DNA of 30,165 bases from JAKQHY01 sp034429475. Lineage in GTDB: Bacteria; Chloroflexota; Anaerolineae; B4-G1; SLSP01. How positions within the stretch are numbered: position 1 is the first letter of the stretch; each line of letters starts with the position of its first letter. The stretch spans positions 1-30,165 of the forward strand of contig DAOUGD010000338.1 in NCBI GenBank assembly GCA_034429475.1, read 5' to 3'. Made by a program: the position numbers and the translations under genes. Of the stretch, positions 15,483 to 22,342 are shown piece by piece. The notes under the pieces were generated by a model that saw only the letters and a program-made list of their open reading frames with translations, was not told the DNA's origin and searched no databases.

Positions 15483-16619
15483 TTAGCCGCGTCCGCGGGC
15501 GACGATCCAATCCGCGGCCAGGTGCTTGACCCAGTGCAGTTGCTCGCCGACCGGCATGGTGTGGGTGACGGCCTGCTGATTGGAGAAAATCGGCGTGTTC
15601 TCGATAATCAGCTTCTCCTTCTGGCCCTGCGCCCGCTCGTAGAAGGCCAGGGCGGAATCGAGGGACATCCAGTTGTCGTGCCGGCCGTGGATGAACAGGT
15701 ACGGGCACGCCAGCGCGCCTTCGGCCAGCCCTTGCATCTCCTGCAACATTTGGCCGCTGGGCACGCCGCCGGTCTGGAAGTCGTACCACTCGCCCTGGCG
15801 CATCCACTGCGGCGTGGTGTCCGCCGTGGTGTGGGTGATGTAGAGCATGAAGAGCGTCACGCAGAACGCATAGCGAGGGTCGGCGCAGGCGGCGCGATGG
15901 GCGTACCCGCCGCCCATGCACAGCCCATAACTGCCGAAGGTGGTCTGTTGCAGTTCGGGGCGGGCCGATAGGGTGTCCAGAATTCGTGGAAAGGCGGCTG
16001 CCAGGGTGTGGAAGCGGCACTTCACGTCGTGGACAAACAGCGACTCGCCGCTGCCGGGCATATCGGGCACGAAAGCCGCTGCGCCGCGCTCCACCAGCGG
16101 ACGCGCCAGCATAACCATCTCTTCTTTGCAACTGCCCAGACCCGAAAAGATCACCGCGCAGACGCGCGCCGGCGGCGATTGTCCCGGAGTGGGCAGGTAC
16201 AGGTGGCCCGGCAGAACCCCGTTGTCGAGGGGGATTTCAATGGGCGTCACCGGCGCAGGGGAGCAGGCCTCACTTCTGCGGAAAAGCTCGGCGTAGCGCA
16301 AGTAAACGCGCTTTTTCTCCCCCTCCCCCGCCGGATTGATCAGAAAGGCGGCGTAATAACACTGCGCGGCCCGCGCAAAGAGGTGGGCCGCCGTGACCCG
16401 CTTGCCATCCTGTTCGGCTTGTTCAGCCAAACCGGCGTAATGAGCGGCTCTTTGCTCCCACTCCGCCAGCCACGAGCGCTCCAACGACCGGGCATTGAGC
16501 AGAGGTTTGTTTTCTATCGCGCTCATCGCAGTTTCGACGTCAATGGGATGGACGCCATAAATCAACAAACGGGAAAGAACGGGGTTCAACAGACTGCGAA
16601 TCGTCCAGGTGGATGCCAT
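15483..16619 (-). CDS. Alpha/beta hydrolase with a Cys nucleophile (FrsA/Ayg1-like architecture)
   Basis: The product has about 378 residues. An N-terminal helical region (about 45-115) precedes an alpha/beta-hydrolase core with an oxyanion-type loop (VIFSGLGSCKEEM), DMPGSGES, a nucleophile elbow GLCMGG and an acid loop GRHDNW. In numbering from the GTG at 16625, Cys236 is the nucleophile, Asp317 the acid and His355 a possible base. The layout recalls FrsA, the polyketide-shortening hydrolase Ayg1 and 2,6-dihydroxypseudooxynicotine hydrolase, which normally use Ser. A Cys elbow of this form is known in dienelactone hydrolases. The ATG at 16619 has GAGGTGA just before it and is preferred to the GTG. 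The 5' neighbour ends 2 bases before this ATG and the first ligase starts 5 bases after the stop. The role could be hydrolysis, C-C cleavage or acyl transfer in the pathway. Confidence 0.85.
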   Translation of the reverse strand: MASTWTIRSLLNPVLSRLLIYGVHPIDVETAMSAIENKPLLNARSLERSWLAEWEQRAAHYAGLAEQAEQDGKRVTAAHLFARAAQCYYAAFLINPAGEGEKKRVYLRYAELFRRSEACSPAPVTPIEIPLDNGVLPGHLYLPTPGQSPPARVCAVIFSGLGSCKEEMVMLARPLVERGAAAFVPDMPGSGESLFVHDVKCRFHTLAAAFPRILDTLSARPELQQTTFGSYGLCMGGGYAHRAACADPRYAFCVTLFMLYITHTTADTTPQWMRQGEWYDFQTGGVPSGQMLQEMQGLAEGALACPYLFIHGRHDNWMSLDSALAFYERAQGQKEKLIIENTPIFSNQQAVTHTMPVGEQLHWVKHLAADWIVARGRG

Positions 16620-16621
16620 AC

Positions 16622-17002
16622 TCACCTCGCATTGTCGGCGCTGTTAGGGCAGACGGCCACGCCGTCGCAGAATCGCCAGGCGTATTCGGGAAGCACCTCG
16701 AAAAAGTTGACGTACACGCGAGCGGGGTCAATGGGGATGTGCTGCTGCAAGACGTTGAGCATCCCTTCGCACAAGCGCTTCGTCATCCCGTCCACTCGCA
16801 GCCCCGAAAGGCACCGCAAGTCTATGAAGACTGCCGGCTCAGAATGGCCTCCCATCACAAAATCGTCCGTTGTGAGTGAAACCATCACATCGTGAATGGG
16901 TTTCTCCATGACCTCAGACACCAACCGGGCGATGGATAGAAGCAGGGTCTGCTTTTCCTGTCCCGCCAGAGCGACATTCAGGCTGATTCGAACTACCGGC
17001 AT
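16622..17002 (-). CDS. MIF-like tautomerase (macrophage migration inhibitory factor family)
   Basis: The 126-residue product begins MPVVRISLNV, so Pro is exposed as the catalytic N-terminal base after Met removal. The body follows the MIF pattern closely: EKPIHDVMV (MIF Lys32 region), GGHSEPAVFIDLRCLSGL (compare GGSSEPCALCSLHSIG of MIF), and IDPARVYVNFFEV (compare ISPDRVYINYYDM). MIF-family enzymes keto-enol tautomerise phenylpyruvate-like substrates. The frame is open 18 codons further upstream, but AAAGGGG precedes the ATG at 17002 and the Pro2 requirement fixes this start. It is first in the minus-strand operon, directly behind a promoter candidate at 17056-17083. In context it probably acts on an alpha-keto or enol intermediate of the locus; the natural substrate is unknown. 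Confidence 0.88.
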   Translation of the reverse strand: MPVVRISLNVALAGQEKQTLLLSIARLVSEVMEKPIHDVMVSLTTDDFVMGGHSEPAVFIDLRCLSGLRVDGMTKRLCEGMLNVLQQHIPIDPARVYVNFFEVLPEYAWRFCDGVAVCPNSADNAR

Positions 17003-17055
17003 TATGCTTGCCCCTTTGAGACTTTGATCACAACGTCTAATGTGGAATTTGCTCA

Positions 17056-17083
17056 AGTCTAGTTATTTTTAGCGCCATGTCAA
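17056..17083 (-). promoter_or_regulatory. Promoter of the biosynthetic operon
   Basis: On the minus strand TTGACA (17078-17083) is 16 bases from TAGACT (17056-17061). It lies about 55 bases upstream of the tautomerase start, in the gap shared with the divergent thioesterase gene. Confidence 0.6.
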
Positions 17084-17129
17084 GTAATTCTCTGTTTGCC
17101 AAAGCCGCAAAGTCGGCGAAAATACGGGC

Positions 17130-17894
17130 GTGATCCAACCGACATCGTCTTCAAATGCATGGGTAGTCCGCCCACGGCCCAATCCGCAGGCCCGGCTGCG
17201 TCTGTTCTGCTTCGCCTATGCGGGAGGGGGCGCGTCGGTCTTTTATCCCTGGGTCAATGCTCTGCCCGGAGATGTGGAGGTCTGCCCCATCCAACTGCCC
17301 GGCCGGCAGGGGCGTTCAGCAGAACCGCCGTTCACCCGGATGGAGCCGCTGGTGGAGGCGCTGGCGCAAAGCATCGAGCCGTACCTGGAAAAACCCTTTG
17401 CATTCTTCGGGCACAGTCTGGGCACCAAGATCAGCTTTGAGCTGGCCCGCCGTCTGCGCGCGCAAGGCGCACCCCTGCCGGGGTACCTGTTTTTCTCAGG
17501 CAGCAACGCGCCGCAGATCGCCATGCCGGCGCTTCCGATTCACGACTTGCCCGATGGGAAGTTCGTAGAGACGCTCCGCCGCTTCAAGGGCACGCCCGAG
17601 GAACTACTGCAAAATGAAGAATTGCTCCAGGTCTTTTTCCCGATTCTGCGAGCGGACATCACGTTGCACGAGACGTACCGGTATATCCCCGGCGAACCGT
17701 TCGACTGCCCCATCTCAGCGTTTGGCGGCCTGGAAGATGTCGAGGTGAGCCGCGACAACCTCGCGGCCTGGCAGGTGCATACGCGCGGCGCGTTCACGCT
17801 GCGCATGTTTCCTGGCGACCACTTCTTCCTGCGCAGCGCCCGGACGCCCCTCTTGCAGGCTGTGGCGCAAGACCTGACGCGAATCCTGGCCTAA
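17130..17894 (+). CDS. Type II thioesterase (GrsT/SrfAD family)
   Basis: The 254-residue alpha/beta-hydrolase has typical type II thioesterase signatures: RLFCFAYAGGGASVFYPW near the N terminus, IQLPGRQGR, and FFGHSLGTK with nucleophile Ser96. A late Asp lies in ISAFGGLEDVEV and the catalytic His in FPGDHFFL. Such enzymes clear stalled or misprimed acyl groups from carrier proteins of polyketide or nonribosomal peptide systems, in the cytoplasm. Its presence next to a lone ACP and two ligases is the best evidence that the locus is a carrier-protein pathway. The start is the GTG at 17130; an ATG at 17158 is out of frame, and no strong ribosome site is seen, so the exact start is less sure than the identity. 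It is divergent from the main operon with a gap of 127 bases. Confidence 0.93.
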   Translation: MIQPTSSSNAWVVRPRPNPQARLRLFCFAYAGGGASVFYPWVNALPGDVEVCPIQLPGRQGRSAEPPFTRMEPLVEALAQSIEPYLEKPFAFFGHSLGTKISFELARRLRAQGAPLPGYLFFSGSNAPQIAMPALPIHDLPDGKFVETLRRFKGTPEELLQNEELLQVFFPILRADITLHETYRYIPGEPFDCPISAFGGLEDVEVSRDNLAAWQVHTRGAFTLRMFPGDHFFLRSARTPLLQAVAQDLTRILA

Positions 17895-17939
17895 ACACCG
17901 GCAAGATGAGCGTGTCATATTTGGATTCATCCATTCTCC

Positions 17940-19262
17940 CTATCCAACCGCCGGCGCAGGGTGAGCGCTATGGCGCTCTTCTACACAATCTGGAAGCTCG
18001 TCCTCGACCAGCCGCACGCGCGGGTTGAGATTCCCGGCCAATGCCACCCCCATTTTCACCACACCCATCACCACAAACAGCAGCCCGATGCCGCGTCCCG
18101 CGCCGGCGCCCACCATCGCCCGGAGACCGGCAGCCAGACCGCCCTCCGCCGCCACCAGCGGTTCGAAGACCCACTCCGCCAGCGGCCCGGCGAGCAAGTA
18201 GGCAAGGGGCATCGCCGCTTTCGCCACCATCTGCTGGGTGGCAAAGACCCGCCCCTGCACCTCCGGCGCGACTTTGCACTGCCAGATGGCCTGGTTCGAG
18301 CCGAAAATCACCGCGATGGTGCAGTGCGCGCCGAACACGCCCAACGCAATCGGCCAAAAAGCCGGGCGCAGTCCGATGAGGATGAAGCAAAGACCGCTCA
18401 AAAACTCGAAGCGCAGCACGCCCTGGATGCGCCGGCGCGGTCCACCCCAGGCGCTCATGGCCAGGCTGCCCAACACCATGCCGCCACCGGCAATAGAGAC
18501 GATGATCCCCAGATTCGCGCTCGTGGTGAAGCTGAGAATCAGGGGTGTGATGAGCGCCCCCACCATCCCCCACAGGAAATTGACCACTGTGGTAAAGAGC
18601 AGCAGTCCACGCAATCCGGGGCGCGCATAGATGTAAGCCCAGCCATACGTGACTTGCTGCCAGAAGGGAGCCTTCTTCTCCACATCCGATATCGCCGGCG
18701 CGGCAGAACGCGGCAAACGCACCAGCAGCAGCGTGAATACTGCAATCATAAAAGTCATCACATCTACCAAAATCACGCCTTGCAGAGCGATGCGCTGCAC
18801 CAACACACCCGCCAGCGCCGGGGCGAGAACGTCGGAAAGCGCCTGGGCGAATTGCAGCAACCCGTTGGCGCGCCCCAAGTGCCGTGACGGAACCAACAGC
18901 GTGGTGGTGGCGGTGTAGGCGGGCCACTGCACGGTGCCGAACGCGGCGCTTACCGCAACGGCCAGGTAAATGTGCCAGATTTCGAGCCGCCCAACAGCCA
19001 ACATCCCCGCGATGAAGAGCGTGCTGCACCCCGCCCCGGCGTCGCTGAGAATCATCAGTGTGCGGCGATCCCAACGGTCAATGAACATCCCCACCAGCGG
19101 AGAGAGGAGCACCCGCGGCAGCACCGCACACAGCCCAATCAGCGCCACATACGTCGCCGAACCGGTGCGCTCAAACATCCAGACACCCAACGCAAAACTG
19201 GTCAGCCCTGAACCGAGCAGTGAAATGGCCTGCCCAAACCAGAGAAGTAGAAAAGTCGCCAT
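17940..19262 (-). CDS. MFS efflux transporter
   Basis: The 440-residue, about 12-helix major facilitator protein opens MATFLLLWFGQAISLLGSGL. The loop after helix 2 carries the MFS motif A variant GMFIDRWDRRTLM. Helices such as FAQALSDVLAPALAGVLVQ and the long central loop match the EntS/MFS_3 group of drug and siderophore exporters. It most likely exports the product of the neighbouring biosynthetic genes or confers self-resistance (inference). The frame continues 19 codons upstream, but those overlap the preceding small gene; GAGGAAGGGG just before the ATG at 19262 fixes the start. That ATG begins one base after the TAA of the small gene, so the two form an operon. It is convergent with the thioesterase gene; no clear terminator hairpin lies in the 45-base gap. 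Confidence 0.92.
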   Translation of the reverse strand: MATFLLLWFGQAISLLGSGLTSFALGVWMFERTGSATYVALIGLCAVLPRVLLSPLVGMFIDRWDRRTLMILSDAGAGCSTLFIAGMLAVGRLEIWHIYLAVAVSAAFGTVQWPAYTATTTLLVPSRHLGRANGLLQFAQALSDVLAPALAGVLVQRIALQGVILVDVMTFMIAVFTLLLVRLPRSAAPAISDVEKKAPFWQQVTYGWAYIYARPGLRGLLLFTTVVNFLWGMVGALITPLILSFTTSANLGIIVSIAGGGMVLGSLAMSAWGGPRRRIQGVLRFEFLSGLCFILIGLRPAFWPIALGVFGAHCTIAVIFGSNQAIWQCKVAPEVQGRVFATQQMVAKAAMPLAYLLAGPLAEWVFEPLVAAEGGLAAGLRAMVGAGAGRGIGLLFVVMGVVKMGVALAGNLNPRVRLVEDELPDCVEERHSAHPAPAVG

Positions 19263-19263
19263 A

Positions 19264-19524
19264 TTATGCCCCTTCCTCGATGAAATTGTGACTCGCACTG
19301 GCGTTGTAATCCATTCCATAGACCACTTTCAAGGTGGCAATACGCTGGAGCGTGTCCGCATCAAACGGCGTCTTGCTTTCAAAGGCGTGCAGTACAATCC
19401 CCTCCAACAAGTCGCCCAGTGTGATGTCGAAATACTCCGCCAGCGCCTTGAGCACTTTGAGCATCCGCTTTTCAATGCGGATACCCGTCTGCACCCGCTC
19501 GACGAGAATCTTCTCACCGTTCAT
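19264..19524 (-). CDS. Small putative DNA-binding (ribbon-helix-helix-like) protein
   Basis: The 86-residue product starts MNGEKILVERVQTGIRIEKR, followed by a helical stretch (MLKVLKALAEYFDITLGDLL) and IVLHAFESKTPF, then LQRIATLKVVYGMDYNASAS. A short beta strand (GIRIEKRM) followed by two helices is the layout of ribbon-helix-helix regulators, and the rest resembles small conserved proteins of unknown function. I cannot prove DNA binding by eye. The ATG at 19524 has GGAGG five bases upstream; an in-frame ATG at 19536 is possible but its ribosome site is poorer. The next gene, the MFS exporter, starts one base after its stop. A local regulator of the exporter is the likely job. Confidence 0.72.
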   Translation of the reverse strand: MNGEKILVERVQTGIRIEKRMLKVLKALAEYFDITLGDLLEGIVLHAFESKTPFDADTLQRIATLKVVYGMDYNASASHNFIEEGA

Positions 19525-19536
19525 TGAATCCTCCAT

Positions 19537-19588
19537 TTGCTATATTGGTACATAGATACAATTATACACAGATAGCAATTTCAATCAA
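19537..19588 (-). promoter_or_regulatory. Promoter of the small regulator-MFS operon, flanked by an inverted repeat
   Basis: On the minus strand TTGATT (19583-19588) is 16 bases from a perfect TATAAT (19561-19566). TTGCTAT (19537-19543) and ATAGCAA (19572-19578) form 7-base inverted arms around the -10 box, a possible operator. Confidence 0.6.
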
Positions 19589-19642
19589 GATGGGTTTGCA
19601 GGGGGGCGCGAGAAGGGCAAGCGGCCTTCTGTTCTCAGGGTA

Positions 19643-19671
19643 TTGACATTTTTCACTATCTGGTGTAGAAT
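19643..19671 (+). promoter_or_regulatory. Sigma-70-type promoter of the membrane protein-regulator-ABC operon
   Basis: TTGACA (19643-19648), a 17-base spacer, then TAGAAT (19666-19671). It is about 45 bases upstream of the first ATG, which has AAGGAGG. Confidence 0.85.
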
Positions 19672-19693
19672 ACTCTATATCACAGAGTACTCT
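19667..19693 (+). promoter_or_regulatory. Twin palindromic operator candidate over the -10 region and start site
   Basis: AGAGTACTCT at 19684-19693 is a perfect 10-base palindrome, and AGAATACTCT at 19667-19676 differs from it at one base. The copies are 17 bases apart and the first overlaps the -10 box, an arrangement suited to repression by the winged-helix protein encoded at 20286. Confidence 0.6.
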
Positions 19694-19715
19694 AAAAAAC
19701 ACAAGGAGGAATTTT

Positions 19716-20282
19716 ATGAGTATCTCCCCTAACGAAGCGGAAGAAGCGTTGGAGGCTATCCAACAGATGGAGCAAAAGACCCGCCACGCCGTTGCCAGCG
19801 GCGGCACCACCATCACACTGATCGTCACCGGCGCCGTCTGGCTGATCGGGTTTGTATGCACCCAATTCCTGCCGGAACTCAGCGCCTACGTCTGGATCGG
19901 ACTGAGCATCCTGGGCAGCATCCTGGGCACCCTGTGGGGCTTTCGCATGGGGCAGCGCGTCCGCAACCCGGCGTTCAGCGCCACCGCAAAGCGCGCCAGC
20001 ACTTTCTGGCTGCTCCTGGTCTTCTACTGCATCGCCGCCATCGCCATCGCCAGACCCACGGACGGAAAACAGGTCACCACGTTCATCATCCTGTTCATCA
20101 TGATCGGCCAGTTGTCTATGGGACTGCTGATCTCTTTTTCCGCCGTCTGGTGGGCGCTGCCGATCACTGCCCTGGCGCTGGTCGGCTACTTCTTCCTGCC
20201 CAACATTTTCTACCTGTGGATGGGAGTCCTGGGCGGCGGCGGGATGATCGCTTTTGGCCTGTACATCCGTTCCAGGTGGTAA
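19716..20282 (+). CDS. Small integral membrane protein
   Basis: The 188-residue product has a charged N-terminal segment (NEAEEALEAIQQMEQKTRHA), then about five hydrophobic segments near residues 30-50, 57-75, 93-110, 118-140 and 145-178. It resembles short unassigned membrane proteins often encoded beside a winged-helix regulator of the HTH_34 kind. No catalytic motif is visible. AAGGAGG seven bases before the ATG is a strong ribosome site. It is the first gene of a four-gene operon and is followed 3 bases later by the regulator. A role in sensing membrane state for the regulator or in assisting the ABC transporter is possible but unproven. Confidence 0.82.
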   Translation: MSISPNEAEEALEAIQQMEQKTRHAVASGGTTITLIVTGAVWLIGFVCTQFLPELSAYVWIGLSILGSILGTLWGFRMGQRVRNPAFSATAKRASTFWLLLVFYCIAAIAIARPTDGKQVTTFIILFIMIGQLSMGLLISFSAVWWALPITALALVGYFFLPNIFYLWMGVLGGGGMIAFGLYIRSRW

Positions 20283-20285
20283 ATC

Positions 20286-20579
20286 ATGGCTACCTTGAAC
20301 GAAACCATCCACCAGCCGGTGCGCCTGCGCATCATGGCCGTCCTGGTGACGCTGGAAGCCGACAACGAGGTGGACTTCACCTACCTGCGCGAGCTGCTCG
20401 ATGTCACCGACGGCAACCTGGGCGCTCACCTGCGCAAGTTGGAAGAGGCCGGCTACATTGCCGTCAACAAGGTGTTTGTGGAGCGCAAACCGCGCACCTA
20501 CGTGTCCGCCACCGACGAAGGACGCCGGGTCTTTCGGGAGCACGTGGCGGCTTTAGAAGCGATTTTGAAGAACAAGTGA
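20286..20579 (+). CDS. Winged-helix transcriptional regulator (HTH_34-like)
   Basis: The 97-residue protein is almost all one winged-helix domain. It opens with NETIHQPVRLRIMAVLVTLE and continues with helices DFTYLRELLDVTDGNLGAHL and RKLEEAGYIAVNK, then a wing with KPRTYVSATDEGRRVF and a C-terminal helix. This is the MarR/ArsR-like HTH_34 group, usually repressors of the neighbouring operon. The ATG is 3 bases after the stop of the membrane protein, and the ABC ATPase begins 7 bases after its stop, so it is autoregulated if it binds the palindromes at 19667-19693. No effector-binding domain is present beyond the dimerisation helix. Confidence 0.9.
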   Translation: MATLNETIHQPVRLRIMAVLVTLEADNEVDFTYLRELLDVTDGNLGAHLRKLEEAGYIAVNKVFVERKPRTYVSATDEGRRVFREHVAALEAILKNK

Positions 20580-20586
20580 GGTAAGA

Positions 20587-21510
20587 ATGAACGCCATTGT
20601 GCAAGTTGAAGGGTTGAGAAAGACTTATGGCGACACCGTCGCCGTAGCCGAAGTCTCGTTTGAAGTCCGCGAGGGCGAAATCTTTGGGATGCTCGGTCCC
20701 AACGGCGCCGGCAAGACCACCACCATCGAATGTTTGGAAGGCCTGCGCAAGCCGGATCAGGGGATGGTGCGCGTCCTCGACGTGGACCCGCAGCGCGAGA
20801 GTCACGTTCTGCGGGAACGCACCGGCATACAGTTGCAGCAGTCCAACCTGCCGGATCGGATGAAAGTGTGGGAGGCGCTCGACCTGTACGCCTCGTTCTA
20901 TCCCAAAGCGGCCGATTGGAAGGAGCTGTTGGTGCGCCTGGGGCTGGAGGAGAAGCGCAACACGCCCTTTGCGAAGCTGTCCGGCGGGCAGAAGCAGCGT
21001 CTGTTCATCGCCCTGGCGCTCCTGCCCGACCCACAACTGGTCTTCCTGGACGAGCTGACCACCGGCCTCGACCCGCAGGCCCGGCACGCCATCTGGGACC
21101 TGGTGCGCGATGTGCGCGCCGGCGGCAAGACGGTCTTCCTGACCACTCACTTTATGGAAGAAGCGGAGCGCCTGTGCGACCGGGTTGCCATTCTCGATCA
21201 CGGGCAGATTGTGGCGCTGGATACTCCCACAGCCCTGATCCACGCTTTGGACGCGGAGGAGCGGGTGATCTTCAACGTGGATGGGGCGCTGCCCGCCGGA
21301 TTCGCAAAAGCGCTGCCGGATGCCGTCCGGCTCGAAGTGGAGGGAACGCGGGTGGTCATCCATGGGAAGAACGGCCGCCAGGTTCCCCTGGTGAGTGAAG
21401 TGGTCGCTCTGCTGACCGGACAAGGGATCGCGTTCCGCGACTTGCGCACCGAGCAGCCGACCCTGGAAGATGTTTTCTTGAGCCTGACCGGCCATCAAAT
21501 ACGCGAGTGA
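20587..21510 (+). CDS. ABC transporter ATP-binding protein (DrrA/CcmA type)
   Basis: The 307-residue ATPase energises an ABC-2 type exporter at the inner face of the membrane. Walker A GPNGAGKTT is at 37-45, the Q-loop region at GIQLQQSN, the signature LSGGQKQR at 131-138, Walker B LVFLDE followed by LTTGLDPQ near 152-163, and the H-loop TTHFMEEAERLCDR. The C-terminal part (about 220-307) is a DUF4162-like accessory domain. GAGGTAAGA directly precedes the ATG. The permease follows immediately, so the two proteins form one transporter. Members of this subfamily export drugs, antibiotics or lipids; the substrate here is unknown, but the nearby biosynthetic locus makes self-protection or product export worth testing. 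Confidence 0.96.
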   Translation: MNAIVQVEGLRKTYGDTVAVAEVSFEVREGEIFGMLGPNGAGKTTTIECLEGLRKPDQGMVRVLDVDPQRESHVLRERTGIQLQQSNLPDRMKVWEALDLYASFYPKAADWKELLVRLGLEEKRNTPFAKLSGGQKQRLFIALALLPDPQLVFLDELTTGLDPQARHAIWDLVRDVRAGGKTVFLTTHFMEEAERLCDRVAILDHGQIVALDTPTALIHALDAEERVIFNVDGALPAGFAKALPDAVRLEVEGTRVVIHGKNGRQVPLVSEVVALLTGQGIAFRDLRTEQPTLEDVFLSLTGHQIRE

Positions 21511-21518
21511 GGTGTAAA

Positions 21519-22262
21519 ATGAAAAGCTTAGCGAAAATGACCTGGATGGAAGCCAAACTGTTTCTGCGGGAGCCGGCGAGCGCCTTCTTCACGCTGGTCT
21601 TCCCCCTGATCTACCTGTTCATGTATGGCATGATTTCCGGCAACGAACCCACGCCGATGTACGGTGGGCAGCGGACGATAGACGTCGCCATCCCCTCCCT
21701 CACCGCCGTCATCATCGCCATGGCCGGGTTGATGTCCAACACGATGACGATGGCAACGTATCGGGAGAAGGGCATCCTGCGCCGCTTGCAGACCACGCCG
21801 GTCAGCCCGTTGATCGTCCTGAGCGCGCAGGTGATCGTCATCTTCACGATGACTTGCCTGGGGATGCTGCTGCTCGTCGCCGCCGGGAAGCTGGTGTACC
21901 ACGTGACCTTCGCGGGTAACGTCTTCAGTGTGCTGGGCGGATTCATCCTGAGCAGCCTGAGTTTCTTCGGGATCGGGTTCATCCTGGCGGGGATCATGCC
22001 CACAGTGCGCACGGCCTGGGTCGCCGCGATGGTATTGGTGTACCCGATGCTGCTCCTTTCCGGCGCCTTCTTCTCGGTCGAACTACTACCCGCCGCCGTC
22101 CAAAAGGTCTCGGCCTTCATCCCGCTGACCTACGTGGTCAACCTGCTACGCGGCCTATGGGTCGGCGAACCGTGGGGAAATCATCTGCTGGACGTCGGCG
22201 TATTGGTGGGGATGCTCCTGGTGGGCGTCATCGTCTCGGCGAAGACATTCCGCTGGGAATGA
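21519..22262 (+). CDS. ABC-2 type transporter permease
   Basis: The 247-residue membrane protein has six predicted hydrophobic segments (near 22-42, 60-80, 103-125, 138-160, 168-188 and 222-242) and the ABC-2 pattern MATYREKGILRRLQTTPVSP between helices 2 and 3, plus the late LSGAFFSVELLP. It is the membrane partner of the preceding ATPase. The frame opens at a GTG at 21507 that overlaps the ATPase stop, but GAGGTG six to seven bases before the ATG at 21519 favours MKSLAKMTWMEAK as the true N terminus. It is the last gene of the operon and is followed by the hairpin at 22307-22342. Confidence 0.94.
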   Translation: MKSLAKMTWMEAKLFLREPASAFFTLVFPLIYLFMYGMISGNEPTPMYGGQRTIDVAIPSLTAVIIAMAGLMSNTMTMATYREKGILRRLQTTPVSPLIVLSAQVIVIFTMTCLGMLLLVAAGKLVYHVTFAGNVFSVLGGFILSSLSFFGIGFILAGIMPTVRTAWVAAMVLVYPMLLLSGAFFSVELLPAAVQKVSAFIPLTYVVNLLRGLWVGEPWGNHLLDVGVLVGMLLVGVIVSAKTFRWE

Positions 22263-22306
22263 GTTAAGGTTTACGCCATCAGGAGTTTTTCACCGCAAAG
22301 GTCGCT

Positions 22307-22342
22307 GAGGTCGCCGAGTCTCTATAAGATCTCGGCGACCTC
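22307..22342. terminator. Shared hairpin between convergent operons, built from a repeat
   Basis: GAGGTCGCCGAG (22307-22318) and CTCGGCGACCTC (22331-22342) pair perfectly around a 12-base loop. The right arm lies within the last codons of the minus-strand lipoprotein gene. The left arm is part of a short-repeat block that begins near 22288. Confidence 0.55.

Noticed and set aside
15478..16131. Upstream extension of the first ligase (about 218 extra residues)
   Set aside because: The extra residues are Arg/Pro-rich and lie fully within the hydrolase gene on the same strand in another frame. The ligase fold begins at MVASPETNLY.
17895..17939. Terminator between the thioesterase and MFS genes
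   Set aside because: Only a 5-base inverted match was found, too weak to call a terminator.
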